DNA of 64,000 bases from Mesobacillus maritimus (GCF_019749255.1 NZ_JACWFH010000020.1:16688-80687), one strand, 5' to 3'. Shown: positions 54,343 through 61,210, counted from the stretch's first letter. Notes: generated from the letters alone by a model not told the origin. Program-made: numbers and translations.

Positions 54343-54563
54343 TAGGTGAGTGGAGTATCATCTTGTTGGTCCAAGTCCTTATTTGGATGATTGTCCTTTT
54401 TGAATGGAAGAATCTCAAAAAAGCCTCGAAAGCGAATAAAATCACATTTGCTTCAATCTTAATATTGTCTATGATTTTATCTTTTGCTAAATTAGAATAC
54501 CTCCCTGGCCCCATTACCCTTCTTCATTACATATTTGGGCCATGGGGATGGTTTATGGAGTGA
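54339..54563 (+). CDS. Small D-type subunit of a germinant receptor operon
   Basis: A 74-residue protein with two helices, MIGEWSIILLVQVLIWMIVL and ITFASILILSMILSFAKLEY, and a WGWFME end. The ATG overlaps the C gene stop (ATGA), so it belongs to the operon. Small two-helix D proteins in or near ger operons (gerKD, gerUD) modulate germination in B. subtilis and B. megaterium, as I recall. If the receptor is dead this gene may have lost its partner. The sequence itself is intact. Confidence 0.75.
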   Translation: MIGEWSIILLVQVLIWMIVLFEWKNLKKASKANKITFASILILSMILSFAKLEYLPGPITLLHYIFGPWGWFME

Positions 54564-54573
54564 CGTTTATGGG

Positions 54574-54627
54574 TGACGTTTATTGGGTGACAGGCACCTT
54601 CCAATTTTTGGATGGTGCCTGTCACCC
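54574..54627. repeat. REP palindrome, copy 3, with duplicated edge
   Basis: GGGTGACAGGCACC, T, TCCAA and the inverse (TTGGA, T, GGTGCCTGTCACCC) span 54585-54627; the following GTTTTTG makes it a plausible terminator for the ger operon. Just before it lie GTGACGTTTATGG and GTGACGTTTATTGG, so GTGAC recurs at 13-14-bp steps. Confidence 0.85.
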
Positions 54628-54932
54628 GTTTTTGTTAGAATGGAGATTATAGCAAATTTTCTTTATTTTTCCAATTTACGTTCTGTGTATACGATCATTT
54701 CGAATAAGGTTTAATAAAAGAAAAGGGGAGAAGATAAAGTTTACTATAAAAAAAGGTAAGTTTAATGTTAGACCCGTGGCGTCAAACATTTGCATTTCAG
54801 CAACAATCAATGAAGATGTACCATAGTTCAAAATGAGATACATACAATTTAGGGATATTAATTTATTATTTGTTCGTATATTTATATAGAATACAAAAAT
54901 GTACATTTACGATTATCTAAGGAGGGGTAAGT

Positions 54933-55094
54933 TTGGATTTCTTTTTCTACCTTACGATTATTGTTGGCTTTTCTCTTATCTATTATGGATATGTTAAAAA
55001 ATCAGAAAATGACGTTAAAAAGAAGGAAATAGAGTTAGAAGAAAAAAAGATAGAGTTGGAAATGAAAAAACTAGAGTTTAAGAGTAGAGAGTAA
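54933..55094 (+). CDS. 53-residue protein with membrane helix and coiled coil
   Basis: Starts at TTG 54933, six bases after AAGGAGGGG. It reads MDFFFYLTIIVGFSLIYYGY, then a charged helix, KKKEIELEEKKIELEMKKLE, with heptad-like spacing and a repeat of IELE. It would be anchored by its N-terminus with a cytoplasmic coiled coil. No family recognised. The SD quality and low AT-drift in codon use favour a real gene. It lies between the dead ger operon and the macrolide pump leader. Confidence 0.6.
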   Translation: MDFFFYLTIIVGFSLIYYGYVKKSENDVKKKEIELEEKKIELEMKKLEFKSRE

Positions 55095-55227
55095 GAATAA
55101 GGCGAGCGGTATTAAGAAAACAAACAAGGCATTCATTTAAAAGTCAAAGGCCAATATCCGAACGAATGAAATCTAATTAGTCGTTTTTTTATATAGAAAA
55201 GTCGTAATAAATGCCTCAAACATTCCG

Positions 55228-55256
55228 TTGACTTTTCTAATGCTCGATTTTATAAT
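55228..55256 (+). promoter_or_regulatory. Sigma-A promoter of the macrolide pump transcript
   Basis: TTGACT at 55228-55233, a 17-base spacer and a perfect TATAAT at 55251-55256. Transcription should start at about 55263, 29 bases before the leader ATG. Confidence 0.85.
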
Positions 55257-55291
55257 TAGACTATATTTTTACATAAAGGAGGATTATAAAC

Positions 55292-55333
55292 ATGCAATCT
55301 GTCAGACTTCGTTTCGTAGCTTTGAACCAGTAA
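55292..55333 (+). CDS. Macrolide-stalling leader peptide (ErmDL-like)
   Basis: A 13-codon frame, MQSVRLRFVALNQ, follows AAAGGAGG at nine bases. It closely resembles the ErmD leader (MTHSMRLRFPTLNQ as I recall): the R-L-R (+X+) stall motif, the following Phe, and the LNQ end are shared. Mef/Msr leaders in streptococci carry the same motif (MTASMRLR). A drug-bound ribosome would stall at the RLR codons (55304-55312), cover CAGACT at 55303-55308 and change the folding of the downstream leader RNA. The leader lies in the 5' region of a Mef-like exporter. Confidence 0.82.
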   Translation: MQSVRLRFVALNQ

Positions 55334-55463
55334 TTGAATACGGTCAAAGACTCTGTTTGTGTAAACAGAGGGAACGGGATTAGTCTGTCCTTTTATAATC
55401 TTCATTACGTATACAGCTGATTAGATGAAGAAAGGTGGATTGCTCTGCCTTTCTTTATTTTTG
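55303..55463 (+). promoter_or_regulatory. Transcription attenuator of the Mef-like pump
   Basis: Competing stems: CAGACT (55303-55308) with AGTCTG (55382-55387); CTCTGTTT (55351-55358) with AAACAGAG (55363-55370); TCTTCAT (55399-55405) with ATGAAGA (55425-55431); and the terminator AAGAAAGG (55428-55435) with CCTTTCTT (55448-55455) plus TATTTTTG. The third stem overlaps the terminator's 5' arm and so would act as antiterminator. Confidence 0.72.
55428..55463 (+). terminator. Attenuator terminator upstream of the Mef-like gene
   Basis: An 8-bp perfect stem with a 12-nt loop, followed by TATTTTTG, lies 137 bp before the pump gene and no gene ends there. Its only plausible role is conditional termination of the leader transcript. 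Confidence 0.78.
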
Positions 55464-55599
55464 TAGAAAAAGTCACTTGTTGGGTTTTTTCTTTCTCGTT
55501 TGCTCAAAACCACAAATCGATGTCTAAGGAGAGCGTATTTAGATTTACTGGGGAAATCACGTAGTAAAAAAATGAAATTTAAAAAAGGTCGTGAATGAG

Positions 55600-56850
55600 A
55601 TGAACTCAGTAAATGAAAATCGATTTGAACATTGGAAAAAGAACATTATTTTGTTTTTAAGTAGTCAAAGTATCTCGCTTTTTGGCTCGGCTTTGGTTCA
55701 ATATGCCATGATGTGGCATATTACGCTTAGTACAGAATCAGGAATGATGATGACATTATTTATTATCTGTGGCTTCATTCCAACTTTTATTTTATCTCCA
55801 TTTGCCGGAGTGTGGGCAGATCGGTATAACCGAAAAATCTTGATTATTTTAGCAGATGGCTTAATTGCAACTGCTACATTGATTCTTGCGATTGTATTTA
55901 TGCTAGGATATGATGCGGTATGGTTGCTCTTCCTAATGGCTGCGATTCGTGCAATTGGAGCCGGTATTCAAACACCTGCAGTAGGGGCGATTTTGCCGCA
56001 AATTGTACCAAAAGATAAGCTAACGAAAGTAAATGGTGTCAACGGTAGTCTTCAAGCCGTTATTATGTTTGTTGCTCCGATTGTAAGTGCTGGACTTTTA
56101 TCATTTGCTACACTCGAAGCCATTTTCTTTATTGATGTGATAACAGCAGCGATTGCCATCGTCACCTTGCTTGGTTTTCTAAAAATTGCTGCTCATCAAA
56201 AAGCAGAAAATCAACAAGCAGTAAGCTATATTAATGATTTTAAGCAAGGGGTTACGTATATAAAAAATCACCAATTTTTAAAACAGTTATTTTTATTCTT
56301 TGGTGTGTTTTTCGTCTTAATGGCACCAGCAGCCTTCCTGACACCCCTTCAGGTAGCAAGAAGTTTCGGCGACGATGTTTGGCGTTTGACCGCGATTGAA
56401 ATTGCTTTCTCCGTTGGCATGATGGTTGGTGGGGGAGTTATTGCTTCTTGGGGTGGATTTAAAAATAAAATTCACACCATGACCCTCGCAAGTCTCCTTA
56501 TGGGAGTTTGTACGCTTGCACTTGGTGTCGTGCCAGTGTTCTGGATTTATTTACTTTTCATGGCGGTCTTCGGAATTGCCATGCCTGTATTTAATACGCC
56601 GACAACGGTTTTGCTTCAGGAAAAAGTCGATGAAAGCTATTTAGGAAGAATTTTCGGTGTGTTTGGAATGATTTCCACTTCAATGATGCCAATCGGCATG
56701 CTGATTTTCGGTCCATTGGCCGATATTGTCAAAGTCGAGTGGCTGTTAGTTGGAACGGGTGTATTGATTCTCATCCTTTCCCTCTTCTTAGGAGGAAATA
56801 AAGCATTGCTGGAAACAGGAAAACCGGTGGTGGAAGAACCGGCTAAATAG
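55600..56850 (+). CDS. Mef-like MFS macrolide efflux transporter
   Basis: A 416-residue, 12-helix exporter. It resembles Mef(A): FEHWKKNIILFLSSQSISLF, GFIPTFILSPFAGVWADRYN (motif A), RAIGAGIQTPAVGAILPQIV and LLQEKVDESYLGRIFGVFGM. Mef proteins pump 14- and 15-membered macrolides, often with an ABC-F partner, which is absent here. ATG 55600 is about ten bases from AAGGTC; an in-frame GTG at 55591 is too close to it. The gene sits behind a sigma-A promoter, an R-L-R leader peptide and an attenuator, which makes macrolides the most likely inducers. Confidence 0.85.
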   Translation: MNSVNENRFEHWKKNIILFLSSQSISLFGSALVQYAMMWHITLSTESGMMMTLFIICGFIPTFILSPFAGVWADRYNRKILIILADGLIATATLILAIVFMLGYDAVWLLFLMAAIRAIGAGIQTPAVGAILPQIVPKDKLTKVNGVNGSLQAVIMFVAPIVSAGLLSFATLEAIFFIDVITAAIAIVTLLGFLKIAAHQKAENQQAVSYINDFKQGVTYIKNHQFLKQLFLFFGVFFVLMAPAAFLTPLQVARSFGDDVWRLTAIEIAFSVGMMVGGGVIASWGGFKNKIHTMTLASLLMGVCTLALGVVPVFWIYLLFMAVFGIAMPVFNTPTTVLLQEKVDESYLGRIFGVFGMISTSMMPIGMLIFGPLADIVKVEWLLVGTGVLILILSLFLGGNKALLETGKPVVEEPAK

Positions 56851-56931
56851 GAATCTTCAGATAGAAGGTCAATAGCATATAGTGTCAGAAAGGGGTATCC
56901 AACAATGGATACCTCTTTTTTGATGTTTACT

Positions 56932-56984
56932 TAGGTGACTTACTTGGGTGCCCACTTAGGTGACAGGCACCTTCCAAAATACGG
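56932..56984. repeat. REP half-site 3' of the RAYT gene, with duplicated edge
   Basis: AGGTGACAGGCACCTTCC (56958-56975) ends nine bases before the RAYT stop codon. It is preceded by ACTTAGGTGACTT and ACTTGGGTGCCC, near-copies of ACTTAGGTGAC at steps of 12-13 bases. The matching inverted half lies at 57781-57799. Confidence 0.75.
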
Positions 56985-57542
56985 TTATTCCTCAATTTCC
57001 ACATACTCACAATAATTCATGCTATTTTGTTCATTTCCTGATAGGAAGTGGATTGGGAGATCGTTTAGGTTAATAAATGGATAAGGGGAAGGGATGTTCT
57101 TTTTGTAGTGTTGATAACTGCTATAACGATAATCTTCCATTTTAGTTACTATCGGTGTTTTTGTATTGATTGGGTTTCGGTGAATGTATTTACTAACTTG
57201 GAGGACATCCATCGGGGACAAAGTTGGAGAGCTATTAAACCGTTGTTGGAAAACATGGCCTACGTGATTGTATTTTTGATTAAAGTAGGCAGAGTACCGC
57301 TTATTAAAGATGCTCATGATTTTAGATAGGCTGACATGTTCCGATTTTAATAAAAAATGATAATGGTTGGTCATTATGCAATAGGCGCTAATAGAAAAAG
57401 GATAATCCAAATGAATCATATTCAATAACCGAAAAACCTCTATCATATCCAAATCGTCCTGAAAAAGATTCTGTCGGTTATTCCCTCTAGAATAAATATG
57501 GTGGTAGGCATACGGGACCCAAATTCTAGGTTTTCTTCCCAT
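56985..57542 (-). CDS. REP-associated tyrosine transposase (RAYT, Y1/HUH family)
   Basis: A 185-residue single-strand DNA transposase related to IS200/IS605 TnpA. MGRKPRIWVPYAYHHIYSRG and NNRQNLFQDDLDMIEVFRLL open the Y1 domain; the HUH pair is in MTNHYHFLLKSEHVSLSKIM, NKRYSAYFNQKYNHVGHVFQ then QRFNSS is characteristic of RAYTs, and the catalytic tyrosine is expected in SKYIHRNPIN. RAYTs mobilise or maintain REP palindromes. The gene is flanked by inverted REP half-sites (56958-56975 and 57781-57799), and REP palindromes are scattered over the right half of the window. An AAAGGAGA SD lies before the ATG. Confidence 0.9.
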   Translation of the reverse strand: MGRKPRIWVPYAYHHIYSRGNNRQNLFQDDLDMIEVFRLLNMIHLDYPFSISAYCIMTNHYHFLLKSEHVSLSKIMSIFNKRYSAYFNQKYNHVGHVFQQRFNSSPTLSPMDVLQVSKYIHRNPINTKTPIVTKMEDYRYSSYQHYKKNIPSPYPFINLNDLPIHFLSGNEQNSMNYCEYVEIEE

Positions 57543-57780
57543 TTACATTCTCCTTTCAAGTGGGGGTTATGCTTGATCTTTTTAACTTTGTGGAATGGCT
57601 TGATTCTATGTTATAGAGGTACCAGGGGGGATGTATGTAGATTAATAGGAGGTTATTAGGTTCCTATATTTACTTTTATCATACCTACACGTAGGGGATA
57701 TTTCAATTGTATTTTTAAGGATTTCAACCATTTCATTTCCGTAAGCGTCATTTATACGTGAGATGGATAAATACCAATTT

Positions 57781-57799
57781 CCGGATGGTGCTTGTCACC
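57781..57799. repeat. REP half-site 5' of the RAYT gene
   Basis: CCGGATGGTGCTTGTCACC is the inverted partner of the half-site at 56958 (one change in the core: CTTGTC for CCTGTC). The two halves would delimit a RAYT unit of about 840 bp. Confidence 0.7.
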
Positions 57800-57815
57800 A
57801 TTTTCTGAAAACATG

Positions 57816-57867
57816 TTGACAAATTACTTGGTTAGTTGTATGGTTAGTTACATAAGTAATTAACCAT
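57816..57867 (+). promoter_or_regulatory. Promoter and operator of the GntR-ABC operon
   Basis: TTGACA (57816-57821), a 17-base spacer and TATGGT at 57839-57844. Overlapping the -10 is the palindrome ATGGTTA-GTTA-CATAAG-TAAT-TAACCAT at 57840-57867; an additional half-site GGTTAGTTG lies at 57830. Autorepression by the GntR protein is likely. Confidence 0.7.
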
Positions 57868-57885
57868 TTAACGAAGGAGCCTAAC

Positions 57886-58260
57886 ATGAAAAATACCTTG
57901 GATGATAATAAGCCAATTTTCCTTCAAATTAAAGAACAAATTGAGGATTCCATCATTAATGGGGAATTCAATCCAGAAGACAAGGTACCGTCCACCAATG
58001 AATTTGCTAGTTTTTATAAAATTAATCCGGCAACAGCCGGAAAAGGAATTAATGAACTTGTTGCCGAGGGGATCCTTTACAAACGAAGGGGTGTTGGAAT
58101 GTTTGTGACAGAAGAGGCAAGAGACATTTTAATTGAAAGCAGAAGGAAACTTTTTTACGAGAAGTTTATGCTTCCTTTAAAAAAAGAAGCAGAGAAACTT
58201 GGAATGAACAGAGAAGACCTAATACAAATGATGAGGAGGGATGATAACCATGAAGATTGA
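57886..58260 (+). CDS. GntR-family regulator, YtrA subfamily
   Basis: A 124-residue repressor: NKPIFLQIKEQIEDSIINGE, VPSTNEFASFYKINPATAGK and LYKRRGVGMFVTEEARDIL form the winged helix. The short C-terminal tail of two helices (RRKLFYEKFMLPLKKEAEKL) is that of YtrA regulators, without a ligand domain. The SD GAAGGAG precedes ATG 57886. Its stop overlaps the ATPase gene, and the promoter carries a matching palindrome. B. subtilis YtrA represses an ABC operon that responds to cell-wall antibiotics. Confidence 0.9.
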   Translation: MKNTLDDNKPIFLQIKEQIEDSIINGEFNPEDKVPSTNEFASFYKINPATAGKGINELVAEGILYKRRGVGMFVTEEARDILIESRRKLFYEKFMLPLKKEAEKLGMNREDLIQMMRRDDNHED

Positions 58261-59107
58261 AGTAAAAAATCTATCCAAAAGGTATAAAGACCACGAGGCA
58301 TTAAAGAATGTTTCTTTTACGTTGGATGAACCGAAAATCTATGGCCTACTTGGCAGAAACGGGGCAGGGAAAACAACCTTTATGAACATTCTTTCCGGTC
58401 AGATTCTGGCGAGTGGCGGAGAAATCTTAATTGATGGAGAGAATCCGTTTGATAACCAGCGGTTAACCGAATCTATTTGCTTAATTAAAGAAGGCGATAA
58501 TTTTAAAAAAGATTTAAAAATCAAGAATGTCTTAAAGATCTATTCGTATTTTTATCCGAAATGGGATCAAGAGTTAGCGGATGAATTGATAAAAGAATAT
58601 AACCTTAATGTAAATGCAAAGGTCAAAGCACTCTCTAAAGGAATGGAATCTGCGCTTGGCATTATTGTTGGCTTAGCGAGCAAAGCACCTATTACGATTT
58701 TTGATGAACCCTATATCGGTTTGGATGCACCTTCACGAAAAAGATTTTATGAGATTCTTCTCGAAGAATATCAGATGGAGAAGAGAACAATTATTTTTTC
58801 CACACATCTTATTGATGAAGTAAGTTTATTGTTTGAAGAGGTTTTAATCTTAAGTGAGGGTTCATTGGTGCTAAAAGAAGAGGCAGAATCCATACGAGAT
58901 AAAGCATGTGCCGTTTCCGGAAAAAAAGGGGAAGTAGAGAAGTTTATTCAAGACAAAGACGTTTTAGATAGAAAACAATTTGCGGGAATGATGACGGCTT
59001 ATATATTTGGAGATGGGGAAGAGGCAAGAGCGAGTGGGCTTTCGGTGGAAGGGGTACCGATTCAGGAACTAATGATTGCCTTAACTTCACGGAAGAAAGG
59101 GGCTTAA
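58250..59107 (+). CDS. ABC transporter ATP-binding protein of the YtrA-type operon
   Basis: A 285-residue ATPase: KIEVKNLSKRYKDHEALKNV, Walker A GRNGAGKTTF, Walker B APITIFDEPYIGLDAPSRKR and H-loop IIFSTHLIDEVSLL. The signature reads ALSKGMESALGIIVGLAS, the variant seen in YtrB/YxlF-like proteins rather than LSGGQ. ATG 58250 lies nine bases from GGAGGG, overlapping the GntR gene by 11 bp. A 60-residue C-terminal extension may regulate it. It is followed after 3 bp by the permease. Confidence 0.9.
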   Translation: MKIEVKNLSKRYKDHEALKNVSFTLDEPKIYGLLGRNGAGKTTFMNILSGQILASGGEILIDGENPFDNQRLTESICLIKEGDNFKKDLKIKNVLKIYSYFYPKWDQELADELIKEYNLNVNAKVKALSKGMESALGIIVGLASKAPITIFDEPYIGLDAPSRKRFYEILLEEYQMEKRTIIFSTHLIDEVSLLFEEVLILSEGSLVLKEEAESIRDKACAVSGKKGEVEKFIQDKDVLDRKQFAGMMTAYIFGDGEEARASGLSVEGVPIQELMIALTSRKKGA

Positions 59108-59110
59108 AGA

Positions 59111-59812
59111 ATGGGCAGACAAGTAAAAGGGTTATTGTATTTCTTTCTCACGGATATTCGATATTCTTTAATGATTTTTTGGAGCATATTATTAAGTATT
59201 CTCGTCCTATCTTTATGCATTTCATATTTCTTAATTGGCGTTGAAAATGGAAACTATTATTTATCGCTTGATATTCCCATTTATGTGTATTGTGCGATTT
59301 TTGGATTTTTGACGGTTAAAGAGTCGATTCCGTTTGCCATTAAAATAGGGGCGACGAGGAAAAACGTATTTGTTGCACTTGGTGTATTCTTCCTAGGATT
59401 GGCTGTTGTTAAATCAGTTATAAGCAGCACGTTGCAATTGGTGACCTTGGCTTTTACAGAAGCGACAGGTGTTTCTACTTTTAACTTTTTGTATCTGTCT
59501 CCTCTGATGGAAGGTTCATGGCTTACGCGAGTGATCATTGACACAACTGTCATGTTTTTCTTAATCTCCATCATGTATATCTTTGGTTTGCTGTTTTATA
59601 AAGCAGGGTTAGCCGGTGGAGGGATTGTAGCAGGAATTCTTATCCTCATTCTGTTATATGGAATTGCAGAAGGCTGGCTCCTAGAATTCTTTATCAATCA
59701 ATTTATGGAACCTCATCTTTCATTCTTTTACCAGTTGTTAGGAGTTGGATTGGTCCTTTATGGGTTGACTTACTTTTTTATCCGAAATATTACCATTATT
59801 AAAACGAAATAA
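59111..59812 (+). CDS. ABC transporter membrane subunit of the YtrA-type operon
   Basis: A 233-residue protein with six helices: LTDIRYSLMIFWSILLSILV, IYVYCAIFGFLTVKESIPFA, KIGATRKNVFVALGVFFLGL, VIIDTTVMFFLISIMYIFGL, GGGIVAGILILILLYGIAEG and FFYQLLGVGLVLYGLTYFFI. The SFPFAIKxGxTRK-type loop is shared with other ABC-2 permeases of GntR/ABC operons. It starts 3 bp after the ATPase. Substrate unknown; antibiotic or envelope stress is the usual theme of the family. Confidence 0.85.
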   Translation: MGRQVKGLLYFFLTDIRYSLMIFWSILLSILVLSLCISYFLIGVENGNYYLSLDIPIYVYCAIFGFLTVKESIPFAIKIGATRKNVFVALGVFFLGLAVVKSVISSTLQLVTLAFTEATGVSTFNFLYLSPLMEGSWLTRVIIDTTVMFFLISIMYIFGLLFYKAGLAGGGIVAGILILILLYGIAEGWLLEFFINQFMEPHLSFFYQLLGVGLVLYGLTYFFIRNITIIKTK

Positions 59813-59837
59813 TTGTTTGATGGGAGAGGATGTATAG

Positions 59838-59942
59838 ATGAAAGAGATTAAATGGGGAAGCCCAATAGGGGTCGCATGTGTTGGCGTATTTCTTGGAGGG
59901 TTAGGACTCTTTTTCAATGCGGTTTGGAGTAACTTTCTTTAA
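59838..59942 (+). CDS. 34-residue membrane peptide at the end of the ABC operon
   Basis: Reads MKEIKWGSPIGVACVGVFLG then GLGLFFNAVWSNFL, a single membrane helix. GGGAGAGG lies ten bases before ATG 59838, and the gene starts 25 bp after the permease stop. It parallels the 50-residue peptide behind the exporter at 11493. It may be an accessory subunit; no family recognised. Its stop codon touches the duplicated edge of a REP element. Confidence 0.6.
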   Translation: MKEIKWGSPIGVACVGVFLGGLGLFFNAVWSNFL

Positions 59943-60080
59943 GTGACTTCTTTAAGTGACTTCTTTAAGTGACAGGCACCTTCCAGTAACTGTAAATAAC
60001 TAGCGTATAAGAAAAACTTGCGAACAGTGCCGATAGGCACTGTTCTCTTTTTCCATTTATCTGGATGGTGCCTGTCACCC
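59943..60080. repeat. REPIN-like pair (copy 5) with duplicated edge
   Basis: A REP arm AAGTGACAGGCACCTTCCAG (59967-59986) and its inverse CTGGATGGTGCCTGTCACCC (60061-60080) enclose about 75 bases. The left edge shows AAGTGACTTCTTT twice (13-bp steps) before the REP arm. The enclosed part holds a full terminator. Confidence 0.8.
60022..60052 (+). terminator. Intrinsic terminator nested between REP arms
   Basis: GAACAGTGCC and GGCACTGTTC form a perfect 10-bp stem around GATA, followed by TCTTTTT. It would end the GntR-ABC operon. Confidence 0.9.
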
Positions 60081-60086
60081 AAAAGG

Positions 60087-60440
60087 TCACCCCTTGAGGT
60101 TATACCCACGTTCCCCATAGGGTTGTAATGTTTCGAGCCATTTTTCTTCAAGCGCTAGTAATGCTTCTTTTTCGTTGAAGTAAGGGTCATCTGTCTTTTT
60201 CAATTTTTCAAGTATTTCAATCGTGAATGCATCTTTCCCGTATTGGTTCCATTCTTTTTGTAGCTCTTTGTTGGTTGTATATGAATTGGTTGCTAGCATA
60301 AATTTGATGCCGTTCAGTGTTTTAAAGTTTTTCGTACTGCCAATCAATCGTTTTTGGTTGATTGTATTCATAATTTGATAAACGCCTGCTTCTACAGTTG
60401 TTTCTTTAAATTGTTGTTTTAACTCTTTTTTGCGTTCCAT
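60087..60440 (-). CDS. GIY-YIG nuclease family protein
   Basis: About 117 residues. VEAGVYQIMNTINQKRLIGS then TKNFKTLNGIKFMLATNSY carries the GVYxI...LIGS core of the fold (the variant GIY is GVY, YIG is LIG); KELQKEWNQYGKDAFTIEIL and the glutamate in ALLALEEKWLETL complete it. This short type is widespread in Bacillus next to a DUF2087 gene, as here (stop of that gene 24 bp upstream). Nuclease activity is not shown. ATG 60440 lies six bases from AGGTG; GTG 60449 is in frame. Confidence 0.8.
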   Translation of the reverse strand: MERKKELKQQFKETTVEAGVYQIMNTINQKRLIGSTKNFKTLNGIKFMLATNSYTTNKELQKEWNQYGKDAFTIEILEKLKKTDDPYFNEKEALLALEEKWLETLQPYGERGYNLKG

Positions 60441-60463
60441 GTTTTTCACCTACTGTTCTCTAT

Positions 60464-61210
60464 TTACTGTGTTACCCAATAGCGACTTCCATCCGATTGC
60501 CGGTCTAAAAATCCGTAATCCACTAAATATCTTCTAATTAAAATATAATCCTCATAAAAACCTTTTAAGATTTGATTTAATTCTCGTTCATCATAGATGT
60601 AATCCTTTTTTAAATGGGTAGATATTTCTCTAAGAATCACAAGTCTTTGTTTTTCTTTTGGCGGAAACTGAGTCAATGCTCCTTTAGAAAAGTATTTCGT
60701 CACAATTTTTTCTTGTTCTTCTAGAGTAATGTTGTACCGGTCATCTACCATTGTCGCCGTTTGATGCACTGGTACAAAAGCGGGTGCGTACTCATCCTTT
60801 TCTTTTAATAATTCCATCAAGGCTAAAAAAGTCTTAGCCTGACGTTCTTTTTCTTTTAAAGCAAAACGATGATGACGAATTGTGGAGGCACTACCGATAT
60901 CTAGTTCTTTTTGAATTTCTTTGTCATTTTTGCCCTGATAAAAAAGAGAGAGTAGTTTCTTTTGGTGGTCCGTGAGACCTGTGAGTTTCTTGTCCATAGC
61001 AAGTAAATAGTTAAATACAGATTGATGGGCCATTTCAATATGAATGCGCATATACCTTTCGGCTTCGTAGAATTGATTTTCAAAAGGGTAAACAATTCCT
61101 TTTTCAATTTTTTCTCCACATAATAGACAAGTAAAGAAACCATTTTCTTGAATATATCCAGATTTCAGTTCTTCCAAGCTGGCACTCCAAAAAGCATCTG
61201 AAAGTTCCAT
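60464..61210 (-). CDS. DUF2087 domain protein with helix-turn-helix region
   Basis: A 248-residue protein. The N-terminus has a CLLCGEKIEKGIVYP zinc-finger-like site with a later HIEMAH pair. GLTDHQKKLLSLFYQGKNDK then EIQKELDIGSASTIRHHRFA is a LuxR/sigma-70-like helix-turn-helix. The C-terminal DUF2087 domain reads GALTQFPPKEKQRLVILREI and YEDYILIRRYLVDYGFLDRQ, then DGSRYWVT. A DNA-binding regulator is the best guess. It is co-transcribed with the GIY-YIG protein, 24 bp apart. Confidence 0.82.
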   Translation of the reverse strand: MELSDAFWSASLEELKSGYIQENGFFTCLLCGEKIEKGIVYPFENQFYEAERYMRIHIEMAHQSVFNYLLAMDKKLTGLTDHQKKLLSLFYQGKNDKEIQKELDIGSASTIRHHRFALKEKERQAKTFLALMELLKEKDEYAPAFVPVHQTATMVDDRYNITLEEQEKIVTKYFSKGALTQFPPKEKQRLVILREISTHLKKDYIYDERELNQILKGFYEDYILIRRYLVDYGFLDRQSDGSRYWVTQ

